The position numbers and the translations under genes were made by a program. Under the pieces are notes generated by a model. It was not told where the DNA came from. It worked only from the letters and a program-made list of their open reading frames with translations, and ran no database searches. Positions 24,368 to 33,594 of a DNA stretch of 64,000 nt are shown here, one piece after another. The DNA is taken from the NCBI GenBank assembly GCA_964507025.1, contig CAZDOK010000011.1, positions 50,244-114,243 of the forward strand, given 5' to 3'. The stretch comes from Amarobacter sp964507025 (GTDB lineage: Bacteria > Chloroflexota > Dehalococcoidia > Tepidiformales > Tepidiformaceae). Position 1 is the first letter of the stretch, and the number at the start of each line of letters is the position of its first letter.

Positions 24368-26626
24368 TCAGGGGGCGGCCCGGCGCAACGGCGCGGGCTC
24401 GGCAGGGCGCGCTCGACGCCGGTCCTGGTTTCGCTCGACGGAGCGGACACCACGAATGATCTCGATGCGCGAGAGCAGGCGGGAGAGCTGCTCGACGCCC
24501 GTGGTCTCGAGGGTGGCGAGGATGCTGACGGAGCCATCGCCGTTTTCGATAGTGCGGACCCCGACCATGTTGACCTTGTCCTCGGTTACGACGGTGGTGA
24601 TATCGCGGAGGAGGCCAACGCGGTCCCAGGCCTCGATGCGGACGGAGACGGGGTAGAGCTTGGTCACAGTGCCCCACTCGACCTCGACGATGCGCTCGTG
24701 CTCTTCCTCGTTGAGGATGTTATGGCAATCGGCGCGATGGACCGTGACGCCCCGGGTGCGGGTGACGTAGCCGACGATCTGGTCACCGGGGACGGGGTTG
24801 CAGCAGCGGGCCATGGTGGTGAGCAGGTTGCCCACGCCAAGGACGCGCATGCCGGGGCTGCCGAGCTGCGCTGGCGCCTGTTTTTGCGGGAGTGCGGGCG
24901 GTGGTTCCTCGGCGGCCTCTTCCTCGGCGAGGAGGGCGCCCATGCGGCGGGCGATGGAGTTGGTGCTCACGCCCCCATAGCCGAGGGCGGCAAGGAAGTC
25001 GTCCCAGTTGGTGAAGTTGAAGATTTGGAGCAGCTGTTCCTGGCGGTCGGAGATCTCGACACCGAGGCGCCGCATTTCGCGTTCGAGGAGATTACGGCCC
25101 ACTTCGATGTTCTGTGCGCGCTCCTGCTTGCGGAACCACTGGCGGATTTTTTCCTTGGAGTGGGTGGTGCGCACATAGCCGAGGTTGCTGTTGAGCCAGT
25201 CGCGCGAGGGGCCCTTGCTGGTGCGGCTGCGCATGATCTCGATGACGTCCCCATTTTTGACGGTCGAGTTCAGGGCAACCATGCGGCCGTTGACCTTGGC
25301 GCCGACGGTCTGATGGCCGAGGTCGGTGTGAATCCGGTAGGCGAAGTCGAGGGGAGTCGCGCCGGCGGGGAGGTCGAGGACGTCGCCCTTGGGCGTGTAG
25401 ACGAAGACCTGGTCGTGGAAGATGTCGGTCTTGACGCTTTCGACGAATTCGTCGGCGCCGGCGAGGTCGCGCTGCCATTCGAGCAGCTGGCGGAGCCAGG
25501 CGATGCGTTCCTCGTCCTTGCCCTGTGCCTTGCCACGTTCCTTGTAGCGCCAGTGGGCCGCGACGCCGTACTCGGCGACGCGGTGCATTTCGTAGGTGCG
25601 GATCTGGATTTCGAGCGGCCTGCCCCCGGGCCCCACGACGGTGGTGTGGAGCGACTGGTACATGCTGTCCTTGGGGTTGCCGATATAGTCGTCGAACTGG
25701 CCGGGGATGGGGCGCCAGAGTGCGTGGATGACGCCGAGGGCGTGGTAGCACTCGGTGATGCTATCGACGAAGACGCGGATGGCGAGGAGGTCGTAGATCT
25801 GATCGAAGGACTTGGACTGGGCCGAATAGCGAGCCATTTTGTGGTAGATGCTGGCGATGTGCTTCGCGCGGCCGGTGATTTCGGCCTGGATACCGGCGGC
25901 CTCGAGGTTTTCGCGGAGGACATCGGAGGCCTCGGCGATGACACGCTCACGGGTGGCACGCTTTGAGGCGAGGAGGTCGGCGATTTCGCGGTACTTCTCG
26001 GGTTCGAGGTAGCGGAATGCCAAGTCTTCGAGTTCCCACTTAATCTGCCAGACACCGAGGCGGTTGGCGAGCGGGGCGAAGATCTCCTGGGTCTCGAGGG
26101 CGATGCGCTTCTGCTTTTCGGGCGGGAACGCCCAGAGGGTGCGCATGTTGTGGAGGCGGTCGCAGAGCTTGATGAGGACGACGGAGATGTCCTCGGCCAT
26201 GGCGAGGAACATCTTGCGGAGGTTCTGGGCCTGCATGGTGCCGCGGGCGGGGTCGATCGTACCGACGTTCATGGGGAGCTTATCGAGCTTGGTCAGGCCA
26301 TCGACGAGCCTGGCGACGCGGGCGCCGAACTTCTCGGCGAGGACTTCGTTGGGAATGCCACAGTCTTCCTGGACGTCGTGCAACAGGGCTGCGGCGATGG
26401 CGAGATGGTCGAGTTCGAGGTTGGCGACGAGTTCGGCGACGGCGACTGGGTGGGTGATGTAGGGGTCACCCGACTTACGGACCTGTCCCTCATGGCATTC
26501 GCGGGCGAATTCGAAGGCATCGCGGATGATGCCGAGACGCTCTTCGGGGAGGTACTGAGCGGCACGCTGGAGCAGAGCGTCGATGGTGACGGTGGAAGAA
26601 GCTTGCTCCTGGGTGGGCACCGCCAA
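24368..26626 (-). CDS. rel: RelA/SpoT-family (p)ppGpp synthetase/hydrolase
   Basis: A 752-aa bifunctional Rel. The hydrolase HD domain (about 40-195) contains YITHPVAVAELVA and LLHDVQED. The synthetase domain (about 240-370) includes RHIASIYHKM-like KHIASIYHKM, FDQIYDLLAIRV and the substrate-loop YQSLHTTV. The TGS domain (about 395-455; VYTPKGDVLDLP), the helical/zinc-finger region (DCHNIL) and the C-terminal ACT domain complete the long Rel architecture. Start is TTG 26626 with AGAGG seven bases before it; a GTG two codons in is an alternative. Divergent from hisS, sharing an 80-bp intergenic region with likely promoters. Confidence 0.93.
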   Translation of the reverse strand: MAVPTQEQASSTVTIDALLQRAAQYLPEERLGIIRDAFEFARECHEGQVRKSGDPYITHPVAVAELVANLELDHLAIAAALLHDVQEDCGIPNEVLAEKFGARVARLVDGLTKLDKLPMNVGTIDPARGTMQAQNLRKMFLAMAEDISVVLIKLCDRLHNMRTLWAFPPEKQKRIALETQEIFAPLANRLGVWQIKWELEDLAFRYLEPEKYREIADLLASKRATRERVIAEASDVLRENLEAAGIQAEITGRAKHIASIYHKMARYSAQSKSFDQIYDLLAIRVFVDSITECYHALGVIHALWRPIPGQFDDYIGNPKDSMYQSLHTTVVGPGGRPLEIQIRTYEMHRVAEYGVAAHWRYKERGKAQGKDEERIAWLRQLLEWQRDLAGADEFVESVKTDIFHDQVFVYTPKGDVLDLPAGATPLDFAYRIHTDLGHQTVGAKVNGRMVALNSTVKNGDVIEIMRSRTSKGPSRDWLNSNLGYVRTTHSKEKIRQWFRKQERAQNIEVGRNLLEREMRRLGVEISDRQEQLLQIFNFTNWDDFLAALGYGGVSTNSIARRMGALLAEEEAAEEPPPALPQKQAPAQLGSPGMRVLGVGNLLTTMARCCNPVPGDQIVGYVTRTRGVTVHRADCHNILNEEEHERIVEVEWGTVTKLYPVSVRIEAWDRVGLLRDITTVVTEDKVNMVGVRTIENGDGSVSILATLETTGVEQLSRLLSRIEIIRGVRSVERNQDRRRARPAEPAPLRRAAP

Positions 26627-26703
26627 GCGGGTTACCTCTATGCCGGGTGGGACTGTGAATCTATCCTACCATGCATCCAAGACGCTGGAAGTGCTCTGAA
26701 CCC

Positions 26704-27981
26704 ATGACCACGCGATACCAGGCCCCGCGCGGCACGCAAGACGTGCTCCCGGACATGCAACCCTACTGGGACGCTGTCCTCGACGGCATCCGCGAAGTCA
26801 CGAGGCTGCACGGGTTCCGGCGCATCGACACCCCCGCGTTCGAATACGCGGGGGTCTTTGAGAAGGGAAGCGGCGACACGACGGACATCGTGGAGAAGGA
26901 GATGTACGTCTTCGAGGACCGAGGGGGCGAGAAGTTTGCGCTCTCCCCGGAAGGCACCCCTGCGGTCTGCCGGGCCTACCTCGAACATGGGATGGCCAGC
27001 TGGCCGCAGCCGGTACGCCTCTATATGACACACGCCATGTTCCGCTATGACCGGCCCCAGAAGGGGCGCTACCGCCAGCACACGCAGTTTGCCTGCGAAG
27101 TACTCGGGTCAGCCGATGCGCTCGTCGATGCGGAAGTCATCGCGGTCCTCTGGCGGCTGTACGAGCGGCTTGGCATCCGGAACGTGACGGTGAGGCTCGG
27201 GTCGCTGGACGACTGGGAGCCGCGGCGGGCGTACATCGAGCGGCTGAAGGACTACTACCGGCCACACCTGGAGAAGCTCTCGGAAGACAGCCAGCGCCGG
27301 TTCGCGCGGAATCCGCTGCGCTTGCTGGATAGCAAGGATGAGCGTGACCTGCCCTTCAAGGAGGGCGCGCCGAAGCTCGTGGAACAGTTGAGCGCGGCGG
27401 CGCAGGGCCATCACGAAGCCGTGACTGGCGCGCTGGCAGCGGCGGGCATCGCGTACGCCATCGATCCGCTGCTGGTGCGGGGGCTGGACTACTACAACCG
27501 GACGGTATTCGAAATCGTCCCGAACGACGACGAGCGCGCACAGGGGACGCTCGGTGGAGGCGGGCGATACGACGGCTTGATGGAGTTGCTGGGCGGGCCG
27601 CCAACACCGGGCATGGGCTTTGGGAGCGGTATCGAGCGGCTCATCCTGGAGATGCAAAAGAACGGCGTCGCGTTCGATGACGGTTCGACGGCGGCGGTGT
27701 ACATCGTCCACCGTGCCGAGGGCGCGGGGGCGCGCGTGTTCGCGCTGGCATCCGGACTGCGGGACCTTGGCCTCGCCACGCTCATCGGCGAGAGCGGGAA
27801 GTCGATGAAGGCGCAGATGCGGGGTGCCAACCACTCCGGCGCGCGCTTTGCCATCATCATCGGCGAGGACGAATTGGCAACCGGCCAGGCCGTGGTGAAG
27901 GACCTGGCAGGGGAGGGCGAGCAAGAATCCGTCGCGCTCGAGCGAGTGGCTGCCGTGGTGAGGGGGCGCATCGGGGGCTGA
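26704..27981 (+). CDS. hisS: histidyl-tRNA synthetase
   Basis: A 425-aa class II synthetase that charges tRNA-His. It starts ATG 26704 with APRGTQDVLP, the family N-terminus. Motif 2 is in RYDRPQKGRYRQHTQFACE (about 110-128), the HisRS-specific RGLDYYNRTVFEI is near 260 and motif 3 GFGSGIERL near 306. The C-terminal anticodon-binding domain is present, so length is normal. Followed by prfA after an 86-bp region carrying a promoter and a terminator-like hairpin. Confidence 0.95.
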   Translation: MTTRYQAPRGTQDVLPDMQPYWDAVLDGIREVTRLHGFRRIDTPAFEYAGVFEKGSGDTTDIVEKEMYVFEDRGGEKFALSPEGTPAVCRAYLEHGMASWPQPVRLYMTHAMFRYDRPQKGRYRQHTQFACEVLGSADALVDAEVIAVLWRLYERLGIRNVTVRLGSLDDWEPRRAYIERLKDYYRPHLEKLSEDSQRRFARNPLRLLDSKDERDLPFKEGAPKLVEQLSAAAQGHHEAVTGALAAAGIAYAIDPLLVRGLDYYNRTVFEIVPNDDERAQGTLGGGGRYDGLMELLGGPPTPGMGFGSGIERLILEMQKNGVAFDDGSTAAVYIVHRAEGAGARVFALASGLRDLGLATLIGESGKSMKAQMRGANHSGARFAIIIGEDELATGQAVVKDLAGEGEQESVALERVAAVVRGRIGG

Positions 27982-27996
27982 GCCCGGGCGATCGGG

Positions 27997-28060
27997 TGCT
28001 ATACTCGAATCAAGCTCCTGGAGCGCACCAGACGGTCCGCCCTGCGCGGGCCGTTTCTTC
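27997..28060 (+). promoter_or_regulatory. prfA promoter followed by terminator-like hairpin
   Basis: TGcTATACT (27997-28005) is a strong extended -10. Downstream, ACGGTCCGC (28032-28040) pairs with GCGGGCCGT (28046-28054; one G-U pair) and is followed by TTTCTTC. The hairpin is inside the transcript and seven bases from the prfA ATG, so it could attenuate prfA as well as end hisS transcription. No Shine-Dalgarno is seen before that ATG. Confidence 0.5.
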
Positions 28061-28066
28061 TCACCT

Positions 28067-29143
28067 ATGGACGACAACATTCTTACCCGGTGGCAACGGA
28101 TCCGTGAGCGCTATGACGAGCTGACGAACGACATGGCGCGGCCGGAAGTGGCAGCGGACTTTGAACAGCTGAACAAGCTGGCTCGCGAACGTGCCGAGAT
28201 CGAGCGTGTTGTGGAGCTATTCCGCGAGTTCGAGTCGGCGAGCAGCGCCGCCACCGACGCCACCGCGCTGATGGCCGAATCGGACCCGGAGATGAAGGCG
28301 CTGGCGGAGGCCGAGCTGGCGGAGACCCAGGCGCGGATGGATGAGCTGACGGAGCTCATCCGGCGGGAATTGCTGCCAAAGGACCCGCGCGATTCGCGGA
28401 ACGTGATCGTTGAGATCCGGGCGGGCGCTGGCGGCGAAGAGGCGGCGCTGTTCGCGTTCGAGCTCTACCGCGCCTATGCGCGCTACGCCGAGCGGAAGCG
28501 GTGGCAGACCGAAATCCTGAGCGCCTCGGAATCGGAGAAGGGCGGCTTCAAGGAAGTCGTTTTCGAGGTTCGCGGCGACGGTGCGTATTCGCGGCTGAAG
28601 TATGAAAGCGGGGTGCATCGCGTCCAGCGTGTGCCCGAGACCGAGGCGCAGGGCCGCATCCACACGTCGACGGCCACCGTTGCCGTACTCCCCGAGGCCG
28701 AGGAGGTCGACATCGATGTGGATGAGAAGGACCTGCGCATCGATATCTTCCACTCCTCTGGAGCGGGCGGGCAGAACGTGAACAAGGTGGCGACGGCGGT
28801 CCGGCTGACTCACCTCCCCACCGGGATCGTGGTGGTCTGCCAGGACGAGCGCTCGCAGATGAAGAACCGGGTGAAGGCAATGACGGTGCTGCGCTCGCGC
28901 CTGCTGGATATGGAGGTCACGCGCCAGGAAGCGGAGCTGAGCGCGCAACGGAAGACGCAGGTGGGAACCGGTGACCGGAGCGAAAAGATCCGGACGTACA
29001 ACTTCCCGCAGGACCGGATCACGGACCATCGCGTGGGGCTGACGGTGCACAACATCCCGGACCGGATGGACGGGAACCTGGACGACATCATCGACGCGGT
29101 CGCCACGGCGGTCGAAGCCGGGCGGCTCGAGAGCCTGGAATGA
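28067..29143 (+). CDS. prfA: peptide chain release factor 1
   Basis: A 358-aa RF1 that terminates translation at UAA/UAG. The N-terminal helical domain is followed by the codon-recognition region and the catalytic GGQ loop (GAGGQNVNK, near 234), the glutamine being the substrate of PrmC. VQRVPETEAQGRIHTSTATVA is the family signature stretch (core QRVPETEAQGR). Length is normal. ATG of prmC overlaps its stop. Confidence 0.95.
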   Translation: MDDNILTRWQRIRERYDELTNDMARPEVAADFEQLNKLARERAEIERVVELFREFESASSAATDATALMAESDPEMKALAEAELAETQARMDELTELIRRELLPKDPRDSRNVIVEIRAGAGGEEAALFAFELYRAYARYAERKRWQTEILSASESEKGGFKEVVFEVRGDGAYSRLKYESGVHRVQRVPETEAQGRIHTSTATVAVLPEAEEVDIDVDEKDLRIDIFHSSGAGGQNVNKVATAVRLTHLPTGIVVVCQDERSQMKNRVKAMTVLRSRLLDMEVTRQEAELSAQRKTQVGTGDRSEKIRTYNFPQDRITDHRVGLTVHNIPDRMDGNLDDIIDAVATAVEAGRLESLE

Positions 29144-29961
29144 ACGCGCGGCGGGCGGCGATGGAAGCCTCTGGAAGGCTGGCCGCCGCCGGGATTGAGG
29201 ACGCTCGCTTCGAGGCGGAACTCCTGGCGCGGGAAGCTGCCGGCGTTTCGCGGGCAGCGTATTTCGCCGGGAGCGGGCTGGACGCAGCGGAAGCGGAGCG
29301 CTTCGCCGAATGGGTGGAGCGGAGGGCCCAGCGCGAGCCGACGGCGTACATCACGGGCCACCGTGAGTTCTTCGGTCGCGATTTCGGCGTTGGCGCTGGT
29401 GTGCTCATTCCGCGACCGGAGACTGAGTTGTTGGTGGAGCTGGCGCTGGGAGAACTCGACCGCGACCCGGGGGCGGTGGTAGTCGAGGCGGGCACAGGCA
29501 GCGGCGCGGTTGCGGTTTCGATTGCGGCGGAGCGGCCGAAGGCGCGGGTCGTGGCCACGGAGATCAGCCCCGACGCCATGAGGTTCGCGAAGGCCAACGC
29601 CGCAGTCCATGCGCCGGGAACGGAGCTGGTGCTGGGGGACCTGCTCTCGGCAGTGGCCCGGGCGGACGTGGTGCTGGCGAACCTGCCATACATCCCGGCA
29701 TGGGAGATCGAAGCGCTGGAGCCGGAGGTCAGCCGGTGGGAGCCGCGCGTGGCGCTCGACGGTGGGAAAGACGGTTACGAGCTCATCAACCGGCTCATCG
29801 AGGATTGCGCGACGCGGCTGCGCCCGCGCCTGCTTGCGCTGGAAGTGGGCTACGGGCAGGCAGCGGACGTTGGCACGCTCCTGGTGCGCCGCGGCATCGA
29901 GGCGTGGGCGGTCAAGGACCTTGCCGGGATCGACCGGATTGTGTGCGGGCGATGGGCGTGA
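29140..29961 (+). CDS. prmC: release factor glutamine methyltransferase
   Basis: A 273-aa SAM-dependent N5-glutamine methyltransferase that methylates the GGQ glutamine of release factors. It has a helical N-terminal domain with the YITGHREFFGRDF motif (about 69-81), IPRPETELLVE, SAM-binding EAGTGSGAVA (about 119-128) and the catalytic NLPYIP (about 181-186). The ATGA overlap with prfA couples enzyme and substrate, the usual arrangement. Confidence 0.94.
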   Translation: MNARRAAMEASGRLAAAGIEDARFEAELLAREAAGVSRAAYFAGSGLDAAEAERFAEWVERRAQREPTAYITGHREFFGRDFGVGAGVLIPRPETELLVELALGELDRDPGAVVVEAGTGSGAVAVSIAAERPKARVVATEISPDAMRFAKANAAVHAPGTELVLGDLLSAVARADVVLANLPYIPAWEIEALEPEVSRWEPRVALDGGKDGYELINRLIEDCATRLRPRLLALEVGYGQAADVGTLLVRRGIEAWAVKDLAGIDRIVCGRWA

Positions 29962-30749
29962 GGCTGGTCGCCCTCGACATCGACGGCACGTTGATCGAGC
30001 CGGCGCATTACGGGCACGACCACGTGCCGACAGCGCGTCTTTCGCGGGCGGTGACCTCGCTGCGCGAGCGAGGGATCGCGGTGGTGCTCGCCTCGGGCCG
30101 GATGTTCCCGGGGACGGCGAAGATTGCGAGGCACCTGGGGCTACCCGGGCCGGTGATCTGCCAGCAGGGGTGCTCCGTGCATCTCCTCGACGGGACGATG
30201 ACGCACGAATTCCCCATTGCCCGGCATACGGCACTGGAAATCATCGACTATGCGCGCGGGATCGAACGCGACTACGAATGGTTCAACCCCCTGCGGTACA
30301 TCGCCTCCCGGCGCACGGAGGCGACCGAGCACTACGGCGTGGTTTCGGGGATCACGCCGGAGTACCGGGCGGACCCGGAGCACTCCGGGGTGGCGCCGAC
30401 GGGCGTGGGCGTGATTTCGTCGACCGTCGAGTCGAACGGCATTCACCGGGCGCTTGTTTCGCACCACGGCGAAGCGCTGCACGTACTCGACTTCCCGGGG
30501 GTCACGGTGGCGGTGGCTCCGGAGGCGAACAAGGGACATGCGCTGTCGCTGGTCTGCAGCGACCTGGGCATCGATCGGCACGACGTGGTGGCGATCGGCG
30601 ACAGCGTGAACGACGCAGCGATGCTGGCGTGGGCGGGACTGGGGGTGGCGATGCCGCACAGCGACGCGTATGCGCTGGATGCCGCGCGGATGGTGCTCGA
30701 GGAGCGCGAGGAGACGCTGGCGGAGTTCCTTGAGCGGCTGGGGCGCTAG
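29952..30749 (+). CDS. HAD-superfamily Cof-type phosphatase
   Basis: A 265-aa HAD hydrolase of the Cof/YkrA type. Motif I LDIDGTL (7-13, Asp9 and Asp11), motif II VLASGRM, Lys in ANKGHAL (about 197) and motif IV GDSVNDAAML (about 216-225). A C2-type cap lies between about 85 and 180. Substrates are usually sugar phosphates or flavin-type cofactors; unknown here. It overlaps prmC by ten bases. Its TAG forms a CTAG shared with the convergent stop. Confidence 0.88.
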   Translation: MGVRLVALDIDGTLIEPAHYGHDHVPTARLSRAVTSLRERGIAVVLASGRMFPGTAKIARHLGLPGPVICQQGCSVHLLDGTMTHEFPIARHTALEIIDYARGIERDYEWFNPLRYIASRRTEATEHYGVVSGITPEYRADPEHSGVAPTGVGVISSTVESNGIHRALVSHHGEALHVLDFPGVTVAVAPEANKGHALSLVCSDLGIDRHDVVAIGDSVNDAAMLAWAGLGVAMPHSDAYALDAARMVLEEREETLAEFLERLGR

Positions 30750-31372
30750 CTCGGGTCGATCCGGTGCCAGGTGCGCATGAGCACGAGTCCGATGCCGAAC
30801 ACGATGAGCAGCACCGCGCCAATGGGCAGCACGGTGCTGCGCCAGTCGATGCCGGCGACTTCGCCCGCGTCTGCTGCCGGAACAACGTACTGGCCAGTGA
30901 TGGTTCGGACGGAGTTGACGCGCGCGAACTCGGGGCCCTCACCGAATCCCAGGTCCTCCTGCTGAATGGCCAGGCCGTCCCGGAGGTCGAATGTCTGCGA
31001 GGCGCCGGGCCATTCCGGACGGCCGTCGACCACGGAAAGGAACAGGAGAGCACGCGACCCATCCTCGAGCGTGGCGAGCGCGCAGGGGGCCTCACCTTCG
31101 TGGACCGAGAGCGTGACGTTCGTGCCGGGGACCGAACCCTTGAGGATGACTTCCGGTTCGAGTTCCACAGGGCCCGCCGCGGATTGGCGGTGGACTTTCG
31201 CCACGAGGATGAGGCCGCTGGCTTCCACGGCCTGGGTCAGCCCATCGGAAGTGACGGAGATGCAGGTGAGGGAGGCAACGCTATCGGCAGAGGCCGAAAC
31301 AGCGGCCCCCGGGAAGAGAGCCGCTGTCACGAGGATGAGAAGCGCCGAAGACCTAAGCCTGCGACTGGGCAA
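30746..31372 (-). CDS. exported protein with C-terminal membrane anchor
   Basis: A 208-aa protein. TTG 31372 gives a signal peptide (PSRRLRSSALLILVTAALFP, cleavage near SASA), an extracellular beta-rich domain (about 40-170, with LKGSVPGTNVTLSV and FLSVVDG) and a C-terminal transmembrane helix (about 180-203). The pattern of a value-of-expense/HEAT-free beta domain resembles other surface proteins with tissue-inhibitor-like (netrin/TIMP) repeats, but no family is firmly recognised. It overlaps the guaB3 stop by 20 bases, so cotranscription with guaB3 is likely. Confidence 0.65.
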   Translation of the reverse strand: MPSRRLRSSALLILVTAALFPGAAVSASADSVASLTCISVTSDGLTQAVEASGLILVAKVHRQSAAGPVELEPEVILKGSVPGTNVTLSVHEGEAPCALATLEDGSRALLFLSVVDGRPEWPGASQTFDLRDGLAIQQEDLGFGEGPEFARVNSVRTITGQYVVPAADAGEVAGIDWRSTVLPIGAVLLIVFGIGLVLMRTWHRIDPS

Positions 31373-32576
31373 ACTGGTAGATCTTTCCTTCGGTCTTGAT
31401 CGCGGGGGCGATGACCATTTCGGCCTGCTGGAATTCGCGGATGGTGCGGGCGCCGCACATGCCCATGGCGGTTCGGAGCGCGCCGACAAGGTTCTCGGTG
31501 CCGTCGGTGCGGCTGGTAGGGCCGTAGAGGGCCTTCTGCAGCGTGGTGTTGACGCCGACTGCCACGCGAGTGCCGCGGGGGAGGTTGGCGTGCGGGGTGG
31601 CCATGCCCCAGTGGTAACCGCGTCCGGGGGCCTCGGTGGTGGCGGCGAAGGGCGAGCCCATCATGACGGCGTCGGCGCCCGAGGCGAAGCACTTGCAGAC
31701 ATCGCCGCCGGTACGGATGCCGCCATCAGTGATGATGGGGACGTAGCGGCCGCTCTCCTTGAGGTAGAAGTCTCGGGCGGCGGCGCAATCGATGGTAGCA
31801 GTGACCTGGGGCACGCCGATGCCCAGCACTTCGCGGCTGGTGCAGGCCGCGCCGGGCCCGACGCCGACGAGCACGCCGGCGACGCCGGTGCGCATGATTT
31901 CGAGGGTCGCCTTGAAGCCGACGGTATTGCCGACAACGACGGGGATGTGGATTTCCTTGAACAGCCTGTCGAAGCGCAGGCCCTCGATGCTCGTGGATTC
32001 GTGGCGGGCAGTGGTAACGGTGCTCTGAACGACGAGGATGTCGGCGCCGGCTTCCTGGATGAGTGCGGCGTACTTCTTGGTGTTCATGGGCGTCACGGAG
32101 ACTGCGGCGACGGCACCGCCGTCCTTGATCTCGCGGATGCGCTTGGCGATGAATTCCTCGCGGATTGGCTGCTGGTAGGCCTCCTGGAGGATGGCGGTCG
32201 CCTCATCACGGCTGGCCGCAGCAGTCGCCTGGAGGATCGACGAAGGGTCGTCGTACTTGGTCCAGACGCCTTCGAGATTGAGGACGGCAAGGCCGCCGGC
32301 CCTGTGCATGGCGATGGCGAAGTTGGGGTCGACGACGGCATCCATCGCCGAGGCGAGGAAGGGGATGGCAAAATGGTGCGAGCCGATATCGAGGCCCAGC
32401 TGGGTCAGCTCGGGGTTGATGGTCACATCGCCGGGGACGATGGCGACCTCATCGAACCCGTAGGCGCGGCGAAGCTGCTTGAACGTTGGGGCGGCGACGT
32501 CATTCTCGGTAAACGGCGCGAGGCCGCTCTCCGGCGAATCGGAGGCGGCGGAGGAGAGGTTGGCAACGGTACTCAA
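31353..32576 (-). CDS. guaB3: GuaB3-family IMP dehydrogenase-related protein
   Basis: A 407-aa (beta/alpha)8 protein of the GuaB3 type found in Actinobacteria, Cyanobacteria and Chloroflexota. It has the catalytic Cys loop GVGPGAACTSREVLG, the phosphate-binding segment DGGIRTGGDVCK and a final MGSPFAAT region as in IMP dehydrogenase, but lacks the CBS insertion. Some GuaB3 enzymes make GMP reductase-type reactions; activity here is inferred only at family level. Start TTG 32576. A promoter GTTGACC/TACACT lies just upstream on the minus strand. Confidence 0.88.
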   Translation of the reverse strand: MSTVANLSSAASDSPESGLAPFTENDVAAPTFKQLRRAYGFDEVAIVPGDVTINPELTQLGLDIGSHHFAIPFLASAMDAVVDPNFAIAMHRAGGLAVLNLEGVWTKYDDPSSILQATAAASRDEATAILQEAYQQPIREEFIAKRIREIKDGGAVAAVSVTPMNTKKYAALIQEAGADILVVQSTVTTARHESTSIEGLRFDRLFKEIHIPVVVGNTVGFKATLEIMRTGVAGVLVGVGPGAACTSREVLGIGVPQVTATIDCAAARDFYLKESGRYVPIITDGGIRTGGDVCKCFASGADAVMMGSPFAATTEAPGRGYHWGMATPHANLPRGTRVAVGVNTTLQKALYGPTSRTDGTENLVGALRTAMGMCGARTIREFQQAEMVIAPAIKTEGKIYQFAQSQA

Positions 32577-32635
32577 GTCAGCGCATTCCCGGGGAAGGAG
32601 TCACGGCCCTGGAAGTCGGCCGCGGTGTTGGATCG

Positions 32636-32665
32636 AGTGTAGAAGCGGTGCTCCCAACGGGTCAA
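32636..32665 (-). promoter_or_regulatory. guaB3 promoter
   Basis: On the minus strand TTGACC (32665-32660), 18-bp spacer and TACACT (32641-32636), about 60 bases before the TTG start. Both hexamers are close to sigma70 consensus. Confidence 0.6.
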
Positions 32666-32720
32666 CACAAATCGGTTTCACGGATTCAGTTATGTGCAAT
32701 ACCGGCTATCGGCCTCTCCA

Positions 32721-33536
32721 ATGACTCAGTGGCATGCCGGGCTGTATGTGGTGGCGACGCCGATCGGGAACATGGGGGACCTCTCGCCCCGAGCCGCCGA
32801 GGCGCTCTGCCAGGCAACGATCGTGGCCGCGGAGGACACGCGGACCTCGGGTGTGCTGGTGCGGCGGGCGGGGAGTCGCGCGCGGCTGGTTAGCCTGACG
32901 GAGCACAACGTGGAAGCACGCATCCCGGAGCTGTTGCCAGCGGCACGCGCGGGCCTCGTGGCGCTTGTGAGCGATGCCGGGACGCCAGCGATTGCCGACC
33001 CGGGCGCGAGGCTCGTGGCCGCGGCGCATCGCGAGAGGGTGGCGGTATTCGCGGTGCCAGGTCCCTCGGCGCTGGCGGCTGCACTTTCGGTGAGCGGGTT
33101 CGATGGGCCGGACGCACACTTCCTCGGGTTCCTTCCGCGGCAGCACGGAGCACGGACGGAGCTGCTGAGACGCGCGGCGACGGCGGCCAATACCCTCGTG
33201 TTCTTCGAGAGCCCGGGAAGGCTGGCAAAGACGCTGGGTGAGCTCGCTGAACTGCATGGCGACCCGGAGACCGTTGTTTGCCGCGAGTTGACGAAACTGC
33301 ACGAGGAAGTTGTGCGGGGACGTGCGAGCACTCTCGCGGAACGGTTCTCGGGAGCGAGGGGGGAGTGTGTGGTGGTGGTGGAGGTACCGCCCCGGCCGGG
33401 CGAGGCGGAGGGGATGCGGAGCCTGCTCGGGGCGATGAAGCGGGCTGGCGCCCGGCGAGCCGGGGCGGCGGCCGAGGTGGCGAAGCTGGCGGGGTGCACC
33501 CGGGACGAGGCCTATGCCGCCTGGGACTCGGTCTGA
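32721..33536 (+). CDS. rsmI: 16S rRNA 2'-O-ribose C1402 methyltransferase
   Basis: A 271-aa RsmI, SAM-dependent methyltransferase of the tetrapyrrole-methylase fold that modifies 16S rRNA in the decoding centre. It begins GLYVVATPIGNMGDLSPRA, then AEDTRTSGVL, ALVSDAGTPAIADPG, VPGPSALAAALSVSG and CRELTKLHEEVVRG, all RsmI signatures. ATG 32721 is preferred over GTG 32694, which would add nine residues. Followed closely by metG. Confidence 0.93.
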   Translation: MTQWHAGLYVVATPIGNMGDLSPRAAEALCQATIVAAEDTRTSGVLVRRAGSRARLVSLTEHNVEARIPELLPAARAGLVALVSDAGTPAIADPGARLVAAAHRERVAVFAVPGPSALAAALSVSGFDGPDAHFLGFLPRQHGARTELLRRAATAANTLVFFESPGRLAKTLGELAELHGDPETVVCRELTKLHEEVVRGRASTLAERFSGARGECVVVVEVPPRPGEAEGMRSLLGAMKRAGARRAGAAAEVAKLAGCTRDEAYAAWDSV

Positions 33537-33556
33537 GGGCCCTGAAGGGGGGCCTG

Positions 33557-33565
33557 TGGTAGACT
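33557..33565 (+). promoter_or_regulatory. metG extended -10 element
   Basis: TGgTAGACT lies 30 bases before GTG 33595, and AGGTG at 33586-33590 is a suitable ribosome site. The position argues against the upstream in-frame starts at 33514 and 33556. Confidence 0.5.
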
Positions 33566-33594
33566 CAAGCGCATCCTCCCACCCAGGTGCCTTT

